A stretch of 64,000 nucleotides of DNA from Rhodobacteraceae bacterium M385 (GTDB taxonomy: Bacteria; Pseudomonadota; Alphaproteobacteria; Rhodobacterales; Rhodobacteraceae): contig CP081102.1 in the NCBI GenBank assembly GCA_025141835.1, positions 620,001 through 684,000 of the forward strand, written 5' to 3'. Below the pieces are notes generated by a model that ran no database searches, had not been told where the DNA came from, and saw nothing but the letters and a program-made list of their open reading frames with translations. This document shows positions 15,946 through 24,546 of this stretch, in pieces (positions within the stretch are counted from its first letter, which is position 1; each line of letters opens with the position of its first letter). A program made the translations under genes and the position numbers.

Positions 15946-17677
15946 CGTGATCCGAGAAGATCGGACCGATGGCACGGTGGTTTTGCGTGCCCGAGCTGAA
16001 CTTGGAGAAATCGCTGAACGCACCACCGATTGGTTGGAGCATTGGGCCGTTGCGACGCCGAACACGGTGTTTCTGGCGGAACGTTCGGGCGACGGCTGGC
16101 GTGAAGTTAGCTACCGCGAAGCGCGCGACACGGCCCGGGCTATTGCCGTTGGATTGCTGGATATCGGCGTGGGACCAGACCGCCCAGTCATGGTGATTAC
16201 AGGTAACTCCGTCGCCCATGGCTTGCTTGCTTTGGCGTGCCAGTATGCCGGGGCCCCAATCGTCCCCGTGGCCGAGCAATATGCCGCCATTCCCGCGGCG
16301 CGGGGGCAGATTGACTACATCGCCTCGCTCATCCAGCCGGGGGCTGTCTTCGCCGATGATGGCGCGGCGCTAGCCGATGTGTTTGCCCGCGATAGCCTGC
16401 GTGGCGTGCAACAGCTGATGGCGACAGGGCCTGGCCTGACGTTGGATGCCCTATCGCAACGCGGCGGCGATCTGCGCGGCGTTTCCGTCGGCCCCGATAC
16501 GGTCGCCAAGATCCTGATGACCAGCGGCAGCACCTCGGCCCCGAAGGGGGTGAAGACCACCCACCGGATGATGTGCGTGAACCAAGCGCAAATCGCGATG
16601 GGCCTGCCGTTCCTGAAAAGCCGCCCCCCTGTGCTGGTGGATTGGCTGCCTTGGAACCATGTCTTTGGCGGCTCTCATAACTTCAACATCGTGCTGGCCA
16701 ACGGCGGCACCATGTATATCGACGGCGGCAAACCGGTGCCTGCGCTGATCGGCAAAACGGTCGAGAACAACCGCCTGAAACAGGGCACGATCAGCTTTAA
16801 CGTCCCCGTGGGCTTCGCCGCACTACGCGACGCGATGAAGGATGACCCGGGCTTTGCCAAGGCGTTCTTCGAGGACCTCGACATGCTGTTCTACGCGGGG
16901 GCTTCCCTGCCGCAAGATGTGTGGAGCGACTTGGAAACCATGGCGCTGGACGTGCGCGGCGACCTGCCTCTGTTCACCTCTTCCTGGGGGCTGACCGAAA
17001 CCGCGCCTGCGGCATTGCTTCAGCATGAACCGACCAAACGCTCTGGCGTGGTGGGTGTGCCGTTGCCGGGGGTCGATGTGAAACTGATCCCCGTAGACGA
17101 CCGATATGAGGTCCGCGTGAAAGGCCCGTCGATCTTCAACGGCTACCTCGGAGATGCCCAGAAAACCGCCGATGCATTTGACGAGGAAGGCTACTTCAGG
17201 ACCGGCGATGCGATGGCCTTTGTGGACCCTGATGACATGAACCAAGGGCTGAAGTTCGACGGCCGCATCGGGGAAGAATTCAAGCTGGTCACGGGCACAT
17301 GGGTCCGTGCAGGTGTGCTGCGCCTGAAGGTTCTGGAGGCGCTGAAAGGCATCGCGCAGGATGTTGTCCTTGTGGGCGAGGGGCACGGCGAAGTCGGCGC
17401 GTTGATCGTGCCGACTCAAGGGCTCCGCGAAAGTGCCGTTGAAAAAGCTGGCGCACTGTTGACCGATGCAGATTTCGCTGGGTTGCGCGGCTGGTCCGGC
17501 GGCTCTGCCGGGCAGATCAAACGGGTCTTGGTAATGGCCGAGCCGCCCAACATCGCGGATGGAGAGATTACCGCGAAAGGCAACCTGAACTTCGCGAAAC
17601 TGAAATCACGCCGCGCGGATTTGATTGAGCGCCTTTATCAAGGTGGTCCGGGCGTCGTCGTGTTGGGAGATAGCTGA
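15920..17677 (+). CDS. Feruloyl-CoA synthetase-like acyl-CoA ligase
   Basis: 585 residues of the adenylate-forming family. The P-loop is LMTSGSTSAPKGVKTTH and later motifs include TSSWGLTETAP, YFRTGDAMAF and LKFDGRIGEEFKLVTGTWV. The N-terminal block (RTTDWLEHWAVATPNTVFLAER) and the C-terminal GEITAKGNLNFAKLKSRRADL match the feruloyl-CoA synthetase group. I start at ATG 15920, with GGGAGGG upstream, overlapping the MarR gene by 26 bases. It would activate a hydroxycinnamate for the neighbouring enzymes; exact substrate unknown. Confidence 0.85.
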   Translation: MLNKYQPHDVIREDRTDGTVVLRARAELGEIAERTTDWLEHWAVATPNTVFLAERSGDGWREVSYREARDTARAIAVGLLDIGVGPDRPVMVITGNSVAHGLLALACQYAGAPIVPVAEQYAAIPAARGQIDYIASLIQPGAVFADDGAALADVFARDSLRGVQQLMATGPGLTLDALSQRGGDLRGVSVGPDTVAKILMTSGSTSAPKGVKTTHRMMCVNQAQIAMGLPFLKSRPPVLVDWLPWNHVFGGSHNFNIVLANGGTMYIDGGKPVPALIGKTVENNRLKQGTISFNVPVGFAALRDAMKDDPGFAKAFFEDLDMLFYAGASLPQDVWSDLETMALDVRGDLPLFTSSWGLTETAPAALLQHEPTKRSGVVGVPLPGVDVKLIPVDDRYEVRVKGPSIFNGYLGDAQKTADAFDEEGYFRTGDAMAFVDPDDMNQGLKFDGRIGEEFKLVTGTWVRAGVLRLKVLEALKGIAQDVVLVGEGHGEVGALIVPTQGLRESAVEKAGALLTDADFAGLRGWSGGSAGQIKRVLVMAEPPNIADGEITAKGNLNFAKLKSRRADLIERLYQGGPGVVVLGDS

Positions 17678-18858
17678 TGGCCTTCATTCCATACGGTGCC
17701 TATTGGTCCACTCCATTCGCCCGCTGGCAAGGAACGCTGGCGCATTTGAACTCGGTCGAGTTTGCCGCTCATGTGTGTCGGTCCGAGTTGGGCCGGATGA
17801 ACCTGACGCCCGACACATTTGACTTCGCCGCCTTCGGGCAGACTGTCTTGCAGCCGGGAAGTTTCTATGGCGGACCGTGGTTCACGGCGATGGCAGGGGC
17901 CGAAGGTTTGGCCGCGCCGATGGTGTCACAGGCCTGCGCGACGGGTGCACGGTTGCTGTCCACGGCGGTGGGCGAATGCCTGCAAGGGGCGAAACAGGCG
18001 TTGTTGGTGTCCGGTGACCGAACCTCCAACGGGGCCCATGTCTATTACCCCGCCCCCCAAGGGACGGGCGGCACCGGCACGTCCGAGAATCTGGTTCTGG
18101 ATAGCTTTGGCCATGACCCCTGGGCGCGGAACGGCATGCTCCAAACCGGAGAGAACGTCGCAGCACGCGAAGGGATCAGCACGGAAGAACAGCACGATCT
18201 GGTGGTGACGCGGCGTGGGCAATACGACGATGCATTGGCCGACGACCGTGCCTTCCAACGCCGCTATATGCCGGTTCTGGAAGTGCCGGACGCGCGGTTC
18301 CGCAAGACCGTCGCCACGCTGGAAACCGATGAAGGCGTAGAGCCGACGGACCCGGAAAAGCTGGCCCGTCTGCGGCCCGTGATGGCTGACGGCACAATCA
18401 CTTTTGCCGGGCAAACCCACCCTGCCGATGGCAATGCTGGCATGGTTGTGGTGGCGGAGCGGGAGCGGGCGCAGGAAATCAGCTCGGGCCCGATTGTCGA
18501 GATCCTGGCCGTGGGGCAGGGCCGCGAAGAAAAGGGCTACATGCCCGCCGCGCCGATCAAGGCGGCGGCCATGGCCATGGCGCGGGCGGGGATAAGCATT
18601 GATGGGGTCGACACGATCAAATCTCATAACCCTTTCGCGGTGAATGACATCGCGTTCGCCCGGGCCTATGGGATCGATTGGCGCGGCATGAACAACTTCG
18701 GCAGCTCCCTGATCTGGGGCCACCCGCAGGGACCAACGGGCCTGCGCGCGATGATCGAGATGATCGAGGAATTGAGCATGCGCGGCGGAGGAACAGGACT
18801 GTTCCAAGGCTGTGCGGCGGGGGATTCCGCCATGGCCGTTGTCTTGCGAGTTGGCTGA
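17677..18858 (+). CDS. Thiolase-family acyl-CoA acetyltransferase
   Basis: 393 residues. The nucleophilic cysteine is about residue 87 (VSQACATGARLL). The GHP element (WGHPQGPTGLR) and a C-terminal GCAAGDSAMAV cysteine fill the other active-site positions. The final loop is CAAGD rather than the common CxGGG. Its start overlaps the stop of the ligase (TGATG). In this cluster it would split a 3-ketoacyl-CoA to acetyl-CoA and an aroyl-CoA, completing a beta-oxidative chain-shortening route. Confidence 0.87.
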   Translation: MAFIPYGAYWSTPFARWQGTLAHLNSVEFAAHVCRSELGRMNLTPDTFDFAAFGQTVLQPGSFYGGPWFTAMAGAEGLAAPMVSQACATGARLLSTAVGECLQGAKQALLVSGDRTSNGAHVYYPAPQGTGGTGTSENLVLDSFGHDPWARNGMLQTGENVAAREGISTEEQHDLVVTRRGQYDDALADDRAFQRRYMPVLEVPDARFRKTVATLETDEGVEPTDPEKLARLRPVMADGTITFAGQTHPADGNAGMVVVAERERAQEISSGPIVEILAVGQGREEKGYMPAAPIKAAAMAMARAGISIDGVDTIKSHNPFAVNDIAFARAYGIDWRGMNNFGSSLIWGHPQGPTGLRAMIEMIEELSMRGGGTGLFQGCAAGDSAMAVVLRVG

Positions 18859-18902
18859 AGCCTTAGGTGCGGTAGCTAGGTCTGCCGCGCCGCTTTAAAG
18901 GG

Positions 18903-20111
18903 CTAGCGGACTTTGACGGGCAAGGATGACCAGCCGCGAAAGCGTGCAAGCCCCAGACGCTCCCCCGTGCCGGTACGGGCGAGTTTCGGGAAACGTTCAA
19001 TCAATCCACCCACGGCGATCCGCCCCTCCATCCGCGCGAGTGACGCGCCAAGGCAGACGTGGATGCCGGTGATAAAGGCGATATGGGGGTTAGGCTTGCG
19101 GGCGATGTCGAAGCGGTCGGGGTCTGCAAAGACCTCGGGGTCACGGTTCGCCCCGGCAATTGACGTGTGGATATATGTGCCCTTGGGGATCAGCGAACCT
19201 GAGGGCAGGTTAATATCTTCGCCCGCCAAGCGGTTGCCGATTTGCAGGGGGCTTTCCATGCGCAGGATTTCCTCAAGCGCGGTGCCGATCAGGGTGGGAT
19301 CATCACGCAAGCGCCGGTGTTCGTTCGGGTTTTCCAGTAGCAGATCGACAGAGTTCCCCACAAAAGAGGTCGTCGTCTCGTGGCCCGCGTTAAGCAGGAA
19401 GATACAGTTCTGGACCAACTCCTGTTGCGTCAGCTTGCGGCCATTGTGTTCCCCAAAAATCAGCGCCTCCAGTACTTCGCCTTCCGCACCGGCGTCGGGG
19501 TTGTCGCGACGATGGTTGATAAGGTCATTCAGGACTGCGCCGAACTCCTCCACGGCGCGGTTGCCTGCATCCATCTGTTGCGGCGATACGACCGGGTCCA
19601 ACGCGCCGAGAATGGCGGTTGAATAGCCGCGCAGCTCTGCCCGGTAGGCTTCCGGCACGCCGAGCATGATCGAGATGATCTCAGTCGGGAGCATCATGGC
19701 GAAATCAGCGATGAGATCCAATTCGCCGAGGTCTTCGACACGGTCCAGCAGGCGGGCGACGATCCGTTCCACCGCGCGGTCCATCTCTTGTAATTTGCGT
19801 GGGGTGAATGCGCCCGAGATCAGCTTGCGTACTGCCGTATGATCGGGCGGGTCGTTGAACACGAGAGAGGTCGTGTGATGCTCTTTCAACGGGCATTCGC
19901 CGAATTTCTTGCCGAAAGCTTCGGTCTTGTCCGATAGCATATCGCGGGACCGGTAGGTGGCGAGGCAATCATCATGGCGGGTCAAAAAGACGGAGCCATC
20001 AGCGTTGAGATGCACCGGCGCGGATTGGCGCAGGGCGGCGAGGGTTGCGTAGGGGCTTTCAATGAAAGCCGCGTCAATTTGGTTGATATCGAACTGCGCC
20101 ACGTCCAGCAT
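18903..20111 (-). CDS. Cytochrome P450
   Basis: 402 residues, typical of soluble bacterial P450s. The I-helix is FLLNAGHETTTSFV, the ExxR motif lies in LEEILRMESPLQ, and the haem-binding loop AFITGIHVCLGASLAR places the axial cysteine at about residue 353. I start at the ATG giving MLDVAQF, which has GGGAGGTGG upstream. No ferredoxin or ferredoxin reductase gene is adjacent, so redox partners must be elsewhere. It lies 67 bases downstream of the WYL regulator on the same strand. Substrate unknown. Confidence 0.94.
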   Translation of the reverse strand: MLDVAQFDINQIDAAFIESPYATLAALRQSAPVHLNADGSVFLTRHDDCLATYRSRDMLSDKTEAFGKKFGECPLKEHHTTSLVFNDPPDHTAVRKLISGAFTPRKLQEMDRAVERIVARLLDRVEDLGELDLIADFAMMLPTEIISIMLGVPEAYRAELRGYSTAILGALDPVVSPQQMDAGNRAVEEFGAVLNDLINHRRDNPDAGAEGEVLEALIFGEHNGRKLTQQELVQNCIFLLNAGHETTTSFVGNSVDLLLENPNEHRRLRDDPTLIGTALEEILRMESPLQIGNRLAGEDINLPSGSLIPKGTYIHTSIAGANRDPEVFADPDRFDIARKPNPHIAFITGIHVCLGASLARMEGRIAVGGLIERFPKLARTGTGERLGLARFRGWSSLPVKVR

Positions 20112-20177
20112 TCTGCCACCTCCCAATGGTGGGGAGAGTATTGCGGTTGGCAGGACGGGCCTGCAAGGGGGGCGGCC

Positions 20178-20927
20178 TTAATCGCCGCTTTTGGGTCGAC
20201 GCGGAGCGGCGCTTTGTGATGGCCCGGAACGGTCGATCCGGCGATCCCTGCGGTCGAATTCAGTCTCGTAAAAATGGTCGAGGCTTTGGTGCGGTTGGGG
20301 AACATATGGCCCAAGGCTACGGGCCTGCACGATGCGGTCGAGGCGGAACATACGGTACGCCTCGCGCAGTTCGCACCATGCCACGAGGGTCCAGACAGAG
20401 CCCCAGAACCAAAGGCCAAGAGGGCGCAGGATACGCTCGGTCGGTACGCCCTTGTCGTCACGATAGTCGATCGAAAGGCGCTCGGGCGCTTGGATGGCGG
20501 CCTCCACTGTGTCGATGGTGGCGCGGGTTTTGGCGTCGAGCGGGTTGGTTGTCCAAGCTTCAAACCTTAGACGCTCGGCGCGGGTCCGGGTGGTGTCGGG
20601 CAGGACGGCGGTGATCTTGTCCAAGGCGCTGTCGGCCCCACGGGCCATCGAGGTGCCGCCCCAAGTTTGCAGCATCCGGGCACCGACGCTTAGGGCGACG
20701 ATCTCTTCTTCGGTGAACATGAGTGGCGGCAGGTTGTAGCCGTCGCGCATCATGTAGCCTACGCCTGCTTCGCCATCTATCGGCACGCCGGAGCCTTGGA
20801 GGTGGGCGATGTCGCGGTAGATCGTGCGTTCCGATACCTCCATCGCGTCGGCCAAGGCACGCGCGGTGGTCAGCTTGCCGAGGCGCAAGCGGTCGATAAG
20901 GCGGAAGAGGCGATCTGCTCGGCGCAT
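20178..20927 (-). CDS. WYL-domain HTH transcriptional regulator (YafY type)
   Basis: 249 residues. The N-terminal winged helix is RADRLFRLIDRLR, ALADAMEVSERTIYRDIAHLQ and a DGEAGVGYMMRDGYNLPPL wing. The C-terminal half is a WYL-type domain (ILRPLGLWFWGSVWTLVAWCELR then YRMFRLDRI). Such proteins sense small ligands, and several control stress or metabolic genes. It is immediately upstream of the P450 gene on the same strand and is a candidate regulator of it. Confidence 0.9.
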   Translation of the reverse strand: MRRADRLFRLIDRLRLGKLTTARALADAMEVSERTIYRDIAHLQGSGVPIDGEAGVGYMMRDGYNLPPLMFTEEEIVALSVGARMLQTWGGTSMARGADSALDKITAVLPDTTRTRAERLRFEAWTTNPLDAKTRATIDTVEAAIQAPERLSIDYRDDKGVPTERILRPLGLWFWGSVWTLVAWCELREAYRMFRLDRIVQARSLGPYVPQPHQSLDHFYETEFDRRDRRIDRSGPSQSAAPRRPKSGD

Positions 20928-21019
20928 GGGGCAGGGTACCTTTGCTTGGCGAGGAGGGGAAGCGGGGGGATGGTGGGAGACCTACATCCGATGTCGGATC
21001 GGGGGAGAGGACGGCGCAT

Positions 21020-21043
21020 GAGTTGTATTTGCCAAGATGAAGG
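21020..21043 (+). repeat. Dispersed core element, copy 2
   Basis: GAGTTGTA-TTT-GCCAAGATGAAGG, 45 bases from the stop of the leftward VOC gene. Upstream, ATCCGA-TG-TCGGAT (20986-20999) can form a small hairpin in the position of the second hairpin of better-preserved copies. Confidence 0.85.
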
Positions 21044-21087
21044 GGGGAACGCGCCCGGCAGAAAGCCAAGCGCGCATTGTTGGCGGG

Positions 21088-21462
21088 TTAGGCATTGGCT
21101 TTGAACAGGCCGATGGAATTCCCATCGAGGTCGCGGGCGTAGAAGAATTGACCCGGAGGAATTTGCACATCGGGGCTTTCGACCGTGCCGCCGGCAGAGA
21201 TGACGCGTTCACGGGCGGCATCGAGGCTATCGGAGACGATGAGGTGGATCGTGGCGCCATCACGGGAGGGCTTGCCGGGGTAGAGGTGCCCGCCGATGCC
21301 GGGGGTGTCGTCGTTAAAGGGGAGCATGGCGGTCGGGTTTGGGCCCGTGTTGTCGGTGGTGAGGGTTTGCTGGAGCACGGCACCATAGAAGGCTTTGGCG
21401 GCGTCCAGATCGCTAACGGCGATTTCGAACCAGCAGGCAGAGTTTTGAGCGGTGTCAGACAT
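21088..21462 (-). CDS. VOC-family (glyoxalase-like) protein
   Basis: 124 residues. The beta-alpha-beta-beta-beta pattern of the vicinal-oxygen-chelate fold is readable: NSACWFEIAVSDLDAAKAFYG at the start, GIGGHLYPGKPSRDG in the middle and FFYARDLDGNSIGLFKAN at the end. I start at MSDTAQN, with an AAGGAAA upstream; a longer start at 21507 is less likely. It may bind a metal or small ligand; no specific reaction can be named. Confidence 0.85.
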   Translation of the reverse strand: MSDTAQNSACWFEIAVSDLDAAKAFYGAVLQQTLTTDNTGPNPTAMLPFNDDTPGIGGHLYPGKPSRDGATIHLIVSDSLDAARERVISAGGTVESPDVQIPPGQFFYARDLDGNSIGLFKANA

Positions 21463-21582
21463 GATGTGTTTCCTTGGCTTCATATGTTGATGAAACGGAT
21501 CTAGCACCCACCTCCTGACAGCGTTCTGTCAGGAGTGTGTCAGGGCCGTTGTCTGAAGGGAGGGATTGAGCGAGAAAGGGGC

Positions 21583-21939
21583 ATGGATCGATTTCTAGCC
21601 TTGCTGCCCCATGCCCGTTTGGCGGTGTTTGTTTTGGGCGTCTTTGGCCCGCTGGCGCTGATGGGCATGAGGGGGGAGCGCATTGACGTGCAGGTCGCTG
21701 TCGCGGTGTTCGCGGGAATTGCGGCGGGGTGCAGTATTCAACGCGCACCTATGGTTTTGCGGTTCGCGGCCATTGTTGCAGCAGTGGGCGCGATGGTGTT
21801 TCAGGCAATCGAGGTGTTCGGAGAGGCCAGCCAGTGGGGCGTCAGCACGGCGCCGGTTCTATGGGCGTTGCAGGGCATCTTGATGGCCGCGTTAGTCTAT
21901 CTGCTGTGGTGGAATCAGCGCCTGTTGATGCAATCTTAG
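21583..21939 (+). CDS. Small four-helix membrane protein, unknown function
   Basis: 118 residues, mostly hydrophobic, with about four membrane segments (LAVFVLGVFGPLALMGM; VAVAVFAGIAAGCSI; FAAIVAAVGAMVFQAI; LWALQGILMAALVYLLWW). I start at MDRFLALL. The stop overlaps the tail of the convergent DUF1285 gene by four bases. I do not recognise a family, and base composition matches the neighbours. Confidence 0.65.
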   Translation: MDRFLALLPHARLAVFVLGVFGPLALMGMRGERIDVQVAVAVFAGIAAGCSIQRAPMVLRFAAIVAAVGAMVFQAIEVFGEASQWGVSTAPVLWALQGILMAALVYLLWWNQRLLMQS

Positions 21940-22496
21940 AGATCGAGCTCGGCCACGGGGATGATCGGAAAGAAGGTATCCCGCGACCAGACGCCGAACA
22001 TATCGGTGCCGTCCATCGTGTGTGCCTCGCCCATATCCACGAGGCGGTAGAAGCTTTTGCGGTCGATCAGCGCATCGAGCCCGGCGCGGATGTGGACGTA
22101 GGGGGAGGGCTCTCCGTCCGCATCACGCTCGACCCGGATCGCATGGCCTTCCCCGGCAGTGACCGTGTCGCCCACGTTGGTGGTGAAGGTGATGCCCTCT
22201 GCGGTCTGTTCGATATCCACCGCAACAAAAGGCGCATCGACGACGCGGATGCCGACCTTTTCCACCGGGGTGACGAGGAAATACTTCCCGTCCTCTAGCT
22301 TCAGGATCGTTGAAAACAGCCGCACCAGCGGTTTTCGGCCAATGGGCGTGCCTTCATAGAACCACGTCCCGTCGCGGCGAATCTCCATATCCAGATCGCC
22401 GCAGAAATCGGGGTTCCACAGGTGAACGGGGGGCAGTTTGCCCTGTTTTGCGGCGTCTTGAGCGGCTTTGAGCAATTGATCGGTCGCGGGTGTCAT
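21936..22496 (-). CDS. DUF1285-domain protein
   Basis: 186 residues, full length for the family. Recognisable parts are HLWNPDFCGDLDMEIRRDGTW, EGTPIGRKPLVRLFSTIL, EDGKYFLVTPVEKVGIRV and the C-terminal VWSRDTFFPII. DUF1285 proteins are conserved in proteobacteria, but I know no firm function. It is divergent from the moxR operon, with 158 bases between the starts. Confidence 0.88.
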   Translation of the reverse strand: MTPATDQLLKAAQDAAKQGKLPPVHLWNPDFCGDLDMEIRRDGTWFYEGTPIGRKPLVRLFSTILKLEDGKYFLVTPVEKVGIRVVDAPFVAVDIEQTAEGITFTTNVGDTVTAGEGHAIRVERDADGEPSPYVHIRAGLDALIDRKSFYRLVDMGEAHTMDGTDMFGVWSRDTFFPIIPVAELDL

Positions 22497-22654
22497 GGCG
22501 TTCGTGTCCTCCCATGGGCGTCGGGCGCGATAAAACGGGCAATCGGGGCGATAGTCACGATGATTTGTCCGCTATCGCTTTTTGCCATTTGTGGTCAGCG
22601 GAATAGGTCTGTTACCTGTTGGACCTATATTTATCACCCAAGCGGAGCATTTCC

Positions 22655-23662
22655 ATGGCTGAGACCGAAACCCTTGTTGCCGAGATTGAAGCCTTAGGCG
22701 CGAAATTGGGAGAGGCGAAGGCCTCGATCGCGGGGCGGATTATCGGCCAAGAAGAGGTTGTAGAACTGGCTTTGGCGGCGATGTTGTCGGGCGGGCATGC
22801 GCTGTTGATGGGCTTGCCGGGGCTTGGCAAGACATTGCTGGTGGACACGCTCTCTACGGTTATGGGGCTGTCGGCCAACCGGGTGCAATTCACGCCGGAC
22901 CTGATGCCGGCGGATATTCTGGGCTCGGAGGTGTTGGAAACCGCTGACGATGGCTCGCGCAACTTCCGCTTCATCGAAGGGCCTGTTTTTTGCCAGCTGT
23001 TGATGGCGGATGAGATCAACCGCGCCTCTCCCCGAACGCAATCGGCGCTGCTGCAAGCGATGCAGGAGCAAGAGGTGACGATTGCAGGCGAACACCGCCC
23101 GCTGCCTGCGCCGTTCCATGTTTTGGCCACCCAAAACCCGATTGAGCAGGAGGGGACATACCCCCTTCCCGAAGCGCAGTTGGACCGCTTCCTTGTGAAG
23201 ATCGACGTGCCTTACCCCGATAGAGATACCGAGCGTAGCATTCTAATTGCCACCACGGGGACCGAGGAATCCTCGGTGTCTGAGGTGTTTACCCCGCAAG
23301 AGTTGATCGCCGCGCAGCGCGTCGTGCGGCAGATGCCGGTGGGCGAAACCGTGGTGGAGATGATCCTTGATCTGGTGCGCGCCTGCCGTCCGTCCGAGCC
23401 TGACGCCCCTGATGTGGTGAAAAACGCCGTGGCTTGGGGCCCCGGCCCCCGCGCGGCGCAGGCGCTGATGTTGACGGCACGGGCAAGGGCGTTGCTGGAT
23501 GGGCGGCTTGCGCCGTCGGTGGAAGATATCGCAGCGCTTGCGCGGCCCGTGTTGGGCCACCGGATGGCGCTGTCCTTTGCGGCCCGTGCCGAGGGCGCGG
23601 TGTTGGAGCAGGTTATCGACGAAGTCACCGCCCGCGTGACGCGGATCGAGGCGGCGGCTTGA
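22655..23662 (+). CDS. MoxR-family AAA+ ATPase
   Basis: 335 residues. Walker A is MGLPGLGKTLLVDTL and Walker B is LMADEINRASPRTQSALLQAM, with the MoxR segments LATQNPIEQEGTYPLPEAQLDRF. MoxR ATPases act as chaperones for assembly or metal insertion, usually beside DUF58 and von Willebrand-type genes, as here. I start at MAETETLV. The stop overlaps the TTG of the DUF58 gene, beginning a four-gene operon with every junction overlapping. Confidence 0.94.
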   Translation: MAETETLVAEIEALGAKLGEAKASIAGRIIGQEEVVELALAAMLSGGHALLMGLPGLGKTLLVDTLSTVMGLSANRVQFTPDLMPADILGSEVLETADDGSRNFRFIEGPVFCQLLMADEINRASPRTQSALLQAMQEQEVTIAGEHRPLPAPFHVLATQNPIEQEGTYPLPEAQLDRFLVKIDVPYPDRDTERSILIATTGTEESSVSEVFTPQELIAAQRVVRQMPVGETVVEMILDLVRACRPSEPDAPDVVKNAVAWGPGPRAAQALMLTARARALLDGRLAPSVEDIAALARPVLGHRMALSFAARAEGAVLEQVIDEVTARVTRIEAAA

Positions 23663-24546
23663 GCGAACTCACCCTCCATACGCCTGACAGCCTGCGGTCG
23701 CGGTCCGAGGCGGTTGCGGCCTCCCTTCCGCCGTTGATGGCGGATGCGCAGCAATTGGCGGCGACGGTATTGTTGGGGGTGCACGGCCGCAAACGCGCGG
23801 GCACGGGGGACGAGTTCTGGCAGTATCGCCCGGCTGAAATGGGCGATAGCTATCGGTCGATCGACTGGCGACGCTCTGCCCGGTCCGATGGTCATTTCCT
23901 GCGGCAAACGGAATGGCAGGCGGCGCAATCGGTGATGATTGGCGTCGATGATGCGGCCTCGATGACTTATTCGGGCAGCAAGGCGCGGCCCTCGAAACTA
24001 CGGCGGGCGCAGACCTTGGCCATGGCGTTGGCCGTGATCGCCGTGCGTGGTGGAGAGAGGGTGGGACTGACCCATCTGGCAGAGCCGCCCCGCGGCGGGC
24101 AGGCGCAATTGCTGCGGATTGCCGACGCGATGATGGATGGCGGGGAGCGGCCCGAATACGGCGCCCCCAAGCCGCAAGTGATGCCAGCGGGCGCGCGCGC
24201 GGTGTTCTTCAGCGATTTCCTTGGTGATCCGGCGGCGATTGAAACGGTCCTTGGTCGCGCCGCTGATCGGGGCGTAAAAGGCGCGTTGGTGCAGGTGCTT
24301 GATCCGGTGGAAGAGGCGTTTCCCTTCGACGGGCGCACCTTGTTTGAAAGCATGTCCGGGGCAATCCGGTTTGAGACCTTGAAAGCCAAATCGCTGCGGG
24401 AAGAATACCTTTCCCGCCTTGCGGCCCGCAAAGATGCCCTGCGCGAGATGACTCGCCGAACCGGGTGGCACTTTCATGTTCACCACACTGATGCGCCCGC
24501 AGAACCGGCGCTGTTGTGGCTGTACCAAACGTTGGAGCGCCGTTGA
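23659..24546 (+). CDS. DUF58-domain protein
   Basis: 295 residues. The DUF58 signature is GDEFWQYRPAEMGDSYRSID followed by WRRSARSDGHFLRQTEW. Such proteins resemble von Willebrand factor A folds and accompany MoxR. I start at a TTG overlapping the moxR stop (TTGA); the frame is open further upstream, but that section is moxR in another phase. It overlaps the next gene as TGATG. Confidence 0.9.
   Translation: MSELTLHTPDSLRSRSEAVAASLPPLMADAQQLAATVLLGVHGRKRAGTGDEFWQYRPAEMGDSYRSIDWRRSARSDGHFLRQTEWQAAQSVMIGVDDAASMTYSGSKARPSKLRRAQTLAMALAVIAVRGGERVGLTHLAEPPRGGQAQLLRIADAMMDGGERPEYGAPKPQVMPAGARAVFFSDFLGDPAAIETVLGRAADRGVKGALVQVLDPVEEAFPFDGRTLFESMSGAIRFETLKAKSLREEYLSRLAARKDALREMTRRTGWHFHVHHTDAPAEPALLWLYQTLERR

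Noticed and set aside
14720..18858. Treating the crotonase, SDR and thiolase as the missing paaF/G/H/J genes.
   Set aside because: They are cotranscribed with a feruloyl-CoA-synthetase-like ligase and a MarR gene, the SDR is not of the PaaH family, and the thiolase differs from PaaJ-type sequences as I know them.
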